DNA of 39,322 bases from the NCBI GenBank assembly GCA_025350865.1, contig JANXWZ010000100.1, positions 1-39,322 of the forward strand, written 5' to 3'. Made by a program: the position numbers and the translations under genes. Source of the DNA: Rhodanobacteraceae bacterium. Lineage in GTDB: Bacteria > Acidobacteriota > Terriglobia > Terriglobales > Acidobacteriaceae. The notes under the pieces are model-generated. The model was not told the DNA's origin, did not search any database, and worked only from the letters and a program-made list of their open reading frames with translations. Of this stretch, positions 18,101 through 22,806 are shown piece after piece (within the stretch, counting starts at the first letter, position 1; every line of letters starts with the position of its first letter).

Positions 18101-18746
18101 TGTAGTCGTTGTTGTCGCCGCCGTCCAGCCTCCACTGCGTCGTGTTTCCATTACCGCCCGCAATCGACACCGAGATGGTCTGATAGCTGTACTTGCTGCC
18201 CGTAAAGTCGCCGCCCGGAGCCGGTGCCGCGCCGCCCGAAACTGTAATCAACGCAGAAATCTGCCGCCCATTCAAGGGCATCTCCGTCAGTGTCCGCTCG
18301 TCCACCGTCTGCTTGAACGATACGTCCTCCGTCTGCAACGCCAACCCATCCGCCTTCACTTCCACCCGCTGGTCCTGGCTGCCGATGGTCATCGGGACGT
18401 TAACACCAATATTGCTGCCGACTTCGAGCACGTTGCCCGTCTTCACATACGTCTGGAAGCCCGCGAACGCCGCCGTCAGGGTGTACGTCCCGATGTCGAT
18501 GTTCGGAAACACATAGCCACCCGCCGAATCCGTCACAGCCGTACGCTTCACGTTGGTCGAAATGTTATTGATCGAGACCGTAGCCCCGGGGATCACAGCG
18601 CCGGTCGAGTCCGTCACCGTACCCTGGATCGTGCCTGTTCCGGCAAGTTGTGCACTGGCCGCCACCGGCGCCAGAAACAGGCAAAGTATCAAAATCGCTC
18701 GCACACCAAATGCGAGCCGATGAATGGCTTGTGAAAGTACGTGCAT
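15156..18746 (-). CDS. TonB-dependent receptor, Oar-like, with CarboxypepD-regulatory-like domain
   Basis: The 1196-residue outer-membrane protein has a signal peptide (AILILCLFLAPVAASAQ) and a regulatory-like beta domain at about residues 37-125 (GTIQGTVTDSTGAVIPGATV). The plug follows, with TEMPLNGRQISALI, WRLDGGDNNDYM and SGMHSGGLVNAVTKSGTNRFHG. The long barrel ends in ...GSVKLSF, the terminal Phe being typical of BAM substrates. A paired cysteine-containing loop (CTLGVQIYC) and a second (YCGTCAPG) suggest disulphide-stabilised extracellular loops. GGAGG stands 7 bases before the ATG. Substrate is unknown. It converges with the other receptor gene but differs clearly from it in the plug, so they are not a recent duplication. 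Confidence 0.93.
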   Translation of the reverse strand: MHVLSQAIHRLAFGVRAILILCLFLAPVAASAQLAGTGTIQGTVTDSTGAVIPGATVSINNISTNVKRTAVTDSAGGYVFPNIDIGTYTLTAAFAGFQTYVKTGNVLEVGSNIGVNVPMTIGSQDQRVEVKADGLALQTEDVSFKQTVDERTLTEMPLNGRQISALITVSGGAAPAPGGDFTGSKYSYQTISVSIAGGNGNTTQWRLDGGDNNDYMANGNLPFPFPDAVGEFSVESSALGAQSGMHSGGLVNAVTKSGTNRFHGSAFEFIRNNYLDAQDFFSTCNIVAPATTCTAKNSLHQNQYGGTFGGPVRIPKLYDGRDKLFFFAALQYLRSAQSAATTTARVPTAANLAGDFSVTDGPACQSGKTLALFDPITGAKLVGNKYASTPVWNAQALALQKYLPAIDPGNDPNGCGIVSYAIPSQKFDKQFITRMDYKIGSKHNLYGRYLLDGYQAPSFFSKTNILLATPAPGNYQRVQTATIGENWTINSKTVNSAHVTVTRRYNLRSSAPGINACTLGVQIYCAVDTGFQSTVTGKFSTYCGTCAPGHYNDNSLSFLDDVTMIRGKHNIVFGGEIVRNQLNIVGAFQSNGNFSFSGTYSGNGPAGGSLAGDANLDLLAGVQNSFSQSKQQQNALRGNIPSLYLQDTFHATKRLTAVAGVRWSPEYFPVDYFNRGSTFDMQAFLSNKVSSVYPTAPAGSYFFGDTGVSREFTKNSPWQFSPNVGASFDLTGNGKTVLRGGAELIYDEVNFFTAQRVNQNPPFATAVSPSTSGQISLTNPWTVNGVNTNPFPQPLIPTKAQAVFPAQGQFIVLPPHFRPSYTIQYTASIQHDFSHGWEMQLQYIGNGTRHAPIGYPLNNANFVPGVWGVGATGCSGVVTTGPASVLLLAAKNYAPGSNCSQTGNQLSRYALTVANPAQGNQYLGGGGGTVLVGDYGTANYNGLVTTVQHRLSSTFSLLANWTWSHCLNLADGAGDITGSSVSRPNQPALDYGPCGSDYRHIENVVLVTKSNFSLPTVAKLLVNNWEFAPKIQILSGAPFNVTSGQDNSLTNNSGLDRPNLVPGASVYSRVAFQKVNTAATRQYLNPAAFTQVTSGCPGYATNAVSALTCPQFGTQGSVSRNAFRGIPAYNVDAQVSRIFPIYEGFNATLRLEAFNIINHPNFGNPVTNVNTTATFGQVTGTSNSARVFQGSVKLSF

Positions 18747-18863
18747 GGGACTGCCTCCGCAGAGTGAAACATGTGTGTTCGATTCCCTGCCCCGTCCTGC
18801 TAAGCCATTGAAATAGCAACCCTTGCTGGGGACCGGGATTTGTTCGGAAATCGAAGCGCGCCT

Positions 18864-18893
18864 ATCAAACGCCCATCACATAGTCACTGTCAA
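18864..18893 (-). promoter_or_regulatory. Candidate promoter of the second receptor gene
   Basis: On the minus strand a perfect -35 TTGACA (18888-18893) is followed 18 bases later by TTTGAT (18864-18869, 4 of 6). The leader to the ATG at 18746 would be about 110 bases. Confidence 0.45.
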
Positions 18894-19098
18894 GAGAGGT
18901 CCAACCACGTGAGTTGATAAATCGGGTGCCACTCCCGCTGTGAGTTCACCATTTCTACTATTCGATGTAGAAACAGAAGCAATACGGGAATACAGTATGC
19001 AATTTCATAACACCTAAACTTCTGTAAACAAATGGCTTGTACCCCCATTTGCGTCCTTTTCCACAATGATAGTGAGTTTTACACAGTACCGAGGCGAA
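18894..19098. other. AT-richer gene-free stretch
   Basis: Together with the promoter region this makes a ~390-base gap between the receptor gene and the PspA gene, both on the minus strand. The part 18950-19080 is noticeably AT-richer than its surroundings. I see no open frame with a ribosome-binding site and no RNA gene. Confidence 0.5.
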
Positions 19099-19132
19099 GC
19101 AAAAAAAATGTGCCAGAACCGGACTTTTTTGC
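19099..19132 (-). terminator. Candidate terminator of the XRE-PspA operon
   Basis: GCAAAAAA (19099-19106) and TTTTTTGC (19125-19132) can pair around an 18-base loop, and on the minus strand the element ends in a run of eight T. It begins 2 bases after the PspA stop codon. The stem is A/T-rich and so weak. Confidence 0.4.
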
Positions 19133-19134
19133 TC

Positions 19135-19773
19135 CTAATCTCGTCTCGTATCCTTCAGTTCCACCAACAGGGCATCGAGCCGATTCTGCTCATCAATGCT
19201 CTTAATCCGCCCCACGGCAGTCTCCGGCACGACCACTTCCGCCGCCGCCTTGGCAACCACGCCCCGCATGCCAGTCGCCTGCACCACCGACTTCCGCAGC
19301 TCCGCCACCGCCGCCATTGCCCGGGCAATGGATCGGTTCCGCTGAAAATGCCCGAGCACGAACTCGACTCGAGGCTTGGTCTCCCGCAACTTCGCCTGAA
19401 GCTCCGCATACGCCCGCCGCAGCAGATCCACCTCAGCCGACTTGTCAACGTATTGCCTGTCCGACGCTTCAGCCCTCTTCTGCATCGCAAGAGCGCGTTC
19501 GAGAGACAACCCCGACAGGTCGTCCTCGCCCAGTGCCAAAGCGGTGTCCACCCTCTGAAGCCACGCAGCATGGGCCGCATGCTCATCCTTCTTCACCTTC
19601 AGCAGCCGATGCCGTTCGCCAATCGCAATCGCCACCTCGGTCTTAAGCTGCACCAACTGATTCTCCATATCCAGAACCAGCTGGGCCGCAAAGCGCTCGG
19701 GATCATCCGCCTTCAGAAGCAGCGCGGGAACATCCGCCTGCACCAGCGACGCAACCCGCTCCAGAAGACTCAT
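19135..19773 (-). CDS. PspA/IM30 (Vipp1)-family membrane-remodelling protein
   Basis: The 212-residue protein is almost entirely helical. Its N-terminus follows the PspA/Vipp1 pattern: an amphipathic helix 0 (LLERVASLVQADVPALL), the KADDPERF turn, and a long coiled coil (DMENQLVQLKTEVAIAIGER through about residue 150). PspA proteins are ESCRT-III relatives that polymerise on damaged inner membrane and preserve the proton gradient. The C-terminal helix is less like the family. GGGGAGGGGAAGAGG directly precedes the ATG at 19773. It is the last gene of a unit with an XRE regulator, a flotillin tail and a membrane micropeptide, consistent with membrane-stress defence (inference). Confidence 0.82.
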   Translation of the reverse strand: MSLLERVASLVQADVPALLLKADDPERFAAQLVLDMENQLVQLKTEVAIAIGERHRLLKVKKDEHAAHAAWLQRVDTALALGEDDLSGLSLERALAMQKRAEASDRQYVDKSAEVDLLRRAYAELQAKLRETKPRVEFVLGHFQRNRSIARAMAAVAELRKSVVQATGMRGVVAKAAAEVVVPETAVGRIKSIDEQNRLDALLVELKDTRRD

Positions 19774-19814
19774 CCTCTTCCCCTCCCCATGATGCCGTAT
19801 GCGGCACATGCCTT

Positions 19815-19865
19815 GCTGTCAGCTCAAAGCTAATAGCTTACAGCTCGGGGATCATGCCTTTCGTC
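19815..19865 (+). repeat. Dispersed hairpin repeat family A, copy 3
   Basis: GCTGTCAGCT (19815-19824) and AGCTTACAGC (19835-19844) form the hairpin with one mispair, followed by the tail gggatcatgcctttcgtc. It lies inside the XRE-PspA unit, between the micropeptide and PspA genes, where it could tune the amount of PspA mRNA. Confidence 0.65.
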
Positions 19866-19980
19866 GTATGCATTTCACCGCTATACGCTCCTAAAACCGC
19901 CGCGTAAACAAACGATCCAACGCGACCAACGCCAGAATCAGCAACCAAGCACCAATCAATCCATGCCGACGACGGCAACC

Positions 19981-20109
19981 TTAACGATATGGGTTGTAGA
20001 AACCATCGCCATACCCGTAGTGGCGGCGGCGGTACCCATGCCGGAACGGTGCCGTAATAAGACGGATGACAACCGAGACGATCACGATGAACACGATTAG
20101 GTGAAGCAT
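19981..20109 (-). CDS. 42-residue single-pass membrane micropeptide
   Basis: The frame starts with ATG at 20109, preceded by AGAGGACAAT (a fair ribosome-binding site), and stops with TAA at 19981. The product opens MLHLIVFIVIVSVVIRLIT, a classic membrane helix. A basic, aromatic tail rich in Arg, His, Gly and Tyr follows (RHGYRRRHYGYGDG...). I do not recognise a family. It lies between the flotillin-tail gene (79 bases upstream) and the PspA gene, so a membrane anchor or sensor role beside PspA is a reasonable guess. Coding is supported by start, ribosome-binding site, hydrophobic pattern and context, not by homology. Confidence 0.6.
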   Translation of the reverse strand: MLHLIVFIVIVSVVIRLITAPFRHGYRRRHYGYGDGFYNPYR

Positions 20110-20157
20110 ATTGTCCTCTGTTTGCAGGGTTAGGGGTTATGGTTGCACCGGGCGCCC

Positions 20158-20175
20158 GTGGTCGGCCACGACCAC
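20158..20175. repeat. Inverted repeat between flotillin-tail and micropeptide genes
   Basis: GTGGTC-GGCCAC-GACCAC is an inverted repeat that can form a compact hairpin on either strand. On the minus strand it begins 13 bases after the flotillin-tail stop. No T-run follows, so it may slow or process the mRNA rather than end it. Confidence 0.4.
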
Positions 20176-20187
20176 GAGGGAATGCCG

Positions 20188-20598
20188 TTAGGCCTGCGGC
20201 TGATCGTCCACGCGCGGCTTCATCGCCTTCACGTTTGCCATCAGGTCGCTCATCTTCATGCCGCTCAGTGCTTCAAACAGGGCCGGCACCTGCGCCGCAA
20301 TCCGCGTCATGTCACCGGTCAGTTTGTTGGCGCCCGTATGGTCGTCGCTGTCCGTCGAGACGATCGTGATCTTGTCGACCTTTGACAGCGGCTCCGCCAT
20401 GGCGCGCACAACATCGGCCATATTGGTGATCAGCTTGTCGACCACCGCCGCCTGCGTCCACCCCTGATATGCCTCGACCTTCACGTTCATGGCCTTGGCT
20501 TCCGCATCGCCCTTCGAGAAGATAATGTCGGCTTCGGCCTGGCCCTGCAGCCTCAGAACGAAGCCGACGGTAAAGCAAGTCAGATAAAACGTGTTCAT
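20188..20598 (-). CDS. Truncated flotillin: C-terminal tail on a short hydrophobic N-terminus
   Basis: Residues ~17-136 resemble the C-terminal end of flotillin-type proteins: the coiled-coil remnant LRLQGQAEADIIFSKGDAEA, then AAVVDKLITNMADVVRAMAE, PLSKVDKITIVST, KLTGDMTRIAAQVPALFEAL and SGMKMSDLM. The SPFH/Band-7 domain and most of the coiled coil (roughly 350 residues in a full flotillin) are missing. The first 16 residues (MNTFYLTCFTVGFVLR) are unrelated and mildly hydrophobic, possibly a membrane anchor. The ATG at 20598 overlaps the stop of the XRE gene (ATGA), so translation is probably coupled. It may be a working mini-flotillin or a decaying fragment; the intact frame and clean overlap favour the former. 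Confidence 0.72.
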   Translation of the reverse strand: MNTFYLTCFTVGFVLRLQGQAEADIIFSKGDAEAKAMNVKVEAYQGWTQAAVVDKLITNMADVVRAMAEPLSKVDKITIVSTDSDDHTGANKLTGDMTRIAAQVPALFEALSGMKMSDLMANVKAMKPRVDDQPQA

Positions 20599-21116
20599 GA
20601 AGTGGCTCTCTCTTTGTGAGCCGGTACTTCGGGTTGCGATGTTTCCTTGATTGGCGTGAGAACCGCCGTAAGCCGGTCGACCAGCGCAGGTGTCTTCAGG
20701 ATCGATTCCAGCAGCAGCAGGCACCCGCGAGAATCGTCGTGATGAGCCAGCGCAAGCAATGCCCGGCAAACCTCCGGGTCGCGGCGTCCAAAGCGCTCCG
20801 CCCCAGCGACCAGCCACAGGTCGAGCTTGTCTTCGAGAAGCTCGCTCGTCCGCAACTCGGCCTGAAAGTTCTCCGGATCGTCGACCAGGTAACCGGGGTG
20901 AACCTTGAAGAACCGAGCCAACAGCAAACGAGTCGTATTGGTCAGGTGGGGACGCACGCCAGACTCAAGCTGGGAGACGTACGACTGAGAGATCGTCTTG
21001 CCGTCGTTCTCGTCGGCGATCGCCCGAACCAGCTCCTGCTGGGTCATCGCCCGATCAAGTCCGCGCAACGATCCTTCGACCTCGCGCAGGTAACGAATCT
21101 TGTCTGCCAACTTCAT
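20595..21116 (-). CDS. XRE-family helix-turn-helix transcriptional regulator
   Basis: The 173-residue protein has an N-terminal HTH_3 domain at about residues 3-75: LADKIRYLRE, MTQQELVRAIAD (helix 2), SQSYVSQLESGVRPH (recognition helix), and LLARFFKVHPGYLVDD. The C-terminal ~90 residues form an all-helical effector or dimerisation domain that I do not recognise. It probably controls its own unit: two 19-base direct repeats lie over its promoter. It is the first gene of the set XRE / flotillin tail / micropeptide / PspA. GAGG is 11 bases before the ATG. Confidence 0.85.
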   Translation of the reverse strand: MKLADKIRYLREVEGSLRGLDRAMTQQELVRAIADENDGKTISQSYVSQLESGVRPHLTNTTRLLLARFFKVHPGYLVDDPENFQAELRTSELLEDKLDLWLVAGAERFGRRDPEVCRALLALAHHDDSRGCLLLLESILKTPALVDRLTAVLTPIKETSQPEVPAHKERATS

Positions 21117-21131
21117 GGCTACGGATGCCTC

Positions 21132-21171
21132 TATTGCAATCCGTGATAAGCATATTGCAGATTGTGATAAG
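21132..21171. promoter_or_regulatory. Probable operator: two 19-base direct repeats, 21-base period
   Basis: tattgcaatccgtgataag (21132-21150) and tattgcagattgtgataag (21153-21171) agree at 15 of 19 positions, all four differences falling in the centre. A 21-base period places both on the same DNA face. They cover the -10 and the whole spacer of the XRE promoter. Autoregulation by the XRE protein is the simplest reading. Confidence 0.65.
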
Positions 21172-21177
21172 ACGCAA
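21149..21177 (-). promoter_or_regulatory. Promoter of the XRE-PspA unit
   Basis: On the minus strand TTGCGT (21172-21177) and TATGCT (21149-21154) are 17 bases apart, leaving a leader of about 25 bases to the XRE ATG. The hexamers match moderately; the tight fit with the direct repeats adds weight. Confidence 0.5.
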
Positions 21178-21188
21178 GAGGGATCGAA

Positions 21189-21647
21189 TTAAATCGTTTT
21201 GATCAGCATCCATGCATCCAGACCGGGTGCATAGAAGTCTTCCGTGAACAGAGCCTGCTCGTATCCGGCGGCCTCGTAAAACTGAATCGCAGCCGAATTC
21301 CCTGCAAACACGTGCAATTGCATCGAGATAGCACCGGTTGCCGCGGCCCTGTCTTCGGCCGCCGTCAGCAGCGCCTTGGCGATTCCCTGCCGCCTCGCCT
21401 CCGGGTGCACATCCAGGGTCGTGACATACGCCGACTGCAAAGCCTTTCGGCGAGCCGGATTCACGACAATGAACCCAACCAACAAATCATCTCGTTCGGC
21501 AATGATAACAATAGACTTAGGGTGGGTGGCGTACCTTCGCATCGATGCCAGGTCGAAGCTAAATGGACCTTCGAAGCACAGCAGATCGAGTTCGTACATC
21601 GCGCCGATGTCGTTTGCAGTTCCGTCTCGAAGACTGATTTCAGACAT
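21189..21647 (-). CDS. GNAT-family N-acetyltransferase (RimI-like)
   Basis: The 152-residue protein has the GNAT fold: an N-terminal LRDGTANDIGAMYELD, the strand LVGFIVVNP, the acetyl-CoA pyrophosphate loop in LDVHPEARRQGIAKALLTAA (about residues 77-96, R-R-Q-G-I-A), and the late MQLHVFAGNSAAIQFYEAAGY block. It transfers an acetyl group from acetyl-CoA to an amine; the pattern is nearest to RimI-type protein N-terminal acetyltransferases, but the substrate is not certain. The ATG at 21647 comes one base after the mqnE stop codon, so it is in the mqnE operon. A longer frame to 21713 would overlap mqnE by over 60 bases and is less likely. Confidence 0.83.
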   Translation of the reverse strand: MSEISLRDGTANDIGAMYELDLLCFEGPFSFDLASMRRYATHPKSIVIIAERDDLLVGFIVVNPARRKALQSAYVTTLDVHPEARRQGIAKALLTAAEDRAAATGAISMQLHVFAGNSAAIQFYEAAGYEQALFTEDFYAPGLDAWMLIKTI

Positions 21648-21648
21648 G

Positions 21649-22797
21649 TTACGACGCGACGGTGAACGTGTTTTCAGAACGAGTGACGGCGCGATACAGC
21701 GTATCCCGTTCAAACGGAACGCGCCCCGCTTCCGTAATCAAACGGATCAGATCCGCCCGCCGCATCCCCTGCGGTGTGGTCGCACCGGCGTCGTGGTAGA
21801 TCTTCTCTTCCACCACCGTCCCATCGATATCGTCGGCCCCGAAGCGGAGGGATATTTGCGCCATCTGCGGCGTCACCATCTGCCAGTAGCTCTTGATATG
21901 GGGAAAGTTATCGAGCATCAATCGGCCTACCGCAATCTGGCGGATGTCCAACATTCCAGTGGACTTGTTGATGTGCGACAAGGCCGTATTGTCAGGATGG
22001 AACGACAGCGGAATGAAGGTCTGAAAGCCGCCTGTATCGTCCTGAACCTCGCGCAGACGAAGCAGGTGATCGACGCGATCCTCGATCTCTTCCACATGCC
22101 CGTAGAGCATCGTGGCGTTCGACCGGAAGCCCATCTTGTGGGCCAGGCGCGCCGTCTCCAGCCACTCGCCGCCGTCGATCTTGTGGTCGCAGATGATGTG
22201 CCGCACACGGTCCGCAAAGATCTCCGCCCCGCCGCCAGGCATGGAATCAACGCCGGCTTCCTTCATCTGGAGCAGCGCCTCTTCGATCGTCATCTTGCCG
22301 CGCTTGGCGAGAAACGCGATCTCGACCATGGTAAAGGCTTTGATATGGACCTTTGGATACCGCTCCTTCAGGCCGCGAACCAGATCCATGAAGTAAGAAA
22401 ACGGCAGGTCGGGGTGCAGGCCGCCGACGATGTGGAACTCCGTGACTGCGTCTATATAGCCTTCGCCAGCCGTCGCCCACGCCTCTTCGAGCGCCATGGT
22501 GTAGGTATCGGCCTCGCCCTTCTTGCGGCCGAAGGCGCACAGGCGGCAGGACGCCACGCAGACGTTGGTGGGGTTGATGTGGCGATTGACATTGAAGTAA
22601 GCGAGGTCGCCATGCATCCGTTCCCGCACCAGATTCGCGAGCCAGCCGACGGCGAGAATGTCGCCTGAGCGGCACAGCGCTACGCCGTCGTCGAAGTTGA
22701 GCCGCTCCCCGGCTAGAACTTTGGTGGCAATGGGCTCGAGCGCCGGGTCGTCGGTTTGGAACGAGTGATGCGGCTTGGAAGCAAGTCCGGAGGTCAT
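21649..22797 (-). CDS. mqnE: Aminofutalosine synthase (radical SAM)
   Basis: The 382-residue radical SAM enzyme joins chorismate-derived 3-enolpyruvylbenzoate to SAM in the futalosine route to menaquinone. The 4Fe-4S motif C-x3-C-x2-C is Cys80, Cys84, Cys87 in NPTNVCVASCRLCAFGRKK. Blocks that favour MqnE over MqnC are FHIVGGLHPDLPFSYFMDL, HIKAFTMVEIAFLAKRGK, SMPGGGAEIFADRVRHIIC, RSNATMLYGHVEEIEDRVDH and SFGADD-like LRFGADDIDGTVVEEKI. It starts 9 bases after the BNR-protein stop and is followed by a GNAT gene, so all three look co-transcribed. No other mqn gene is in the window. Confidence 0.93.
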   Translation of the reverse strand: MTSGLASKPHHSFQTDDPALEPIATKVLAGERLNFDDGVALCRSGDILAVGWLANLVRERMHGDLAYFNVNRHINPTNVCVASCRLCAFGRKKGEADTYTMALEEAWATAGEGYIDAVTEFHIVGGLHPDLPFSYFMDLVRGLKERYPKVHIKAFTMVEIAFLAKRGKMTIEEALLQMKEAGVDSMPGGGAEIFADRVRHIICDHKIDGGEWLETARLAHKMGFRSNATMLYGHVEEIEDRVDHLLRLREVQDDTGGFQTFIPLSFHPDNTALSHINKSTGMLDIRQIAVGRLMLDNFPHIKSYWQMVTPQMAQISLRFGADDIDGTVVEEKIYHDAGATTPQGMRRADLIRLITEAGRVPFERDTLYRAVTRSENTFTVAS

Positions 22798-22806
22798 GAG
22801 TTAATA

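Noticed and set aside
15747..18734. A 995-codon open frame on the plus strand opposite the second receptor gene.
   Set aside because: It is antisense to a clear receptor with a signal peptide, plug and barrel. Its product is a low-complexity Arg/Val/Ala/His-rich sequence with no domain, as expected from a GC-rich shadow frame.
18894..19098. A small gene or RNA in the AT-richer gap before the second receptor gene.
   Set aside because: No frame with a ribosome-binding site and no stable stem-rich region stood out apart from the terminator at its end.
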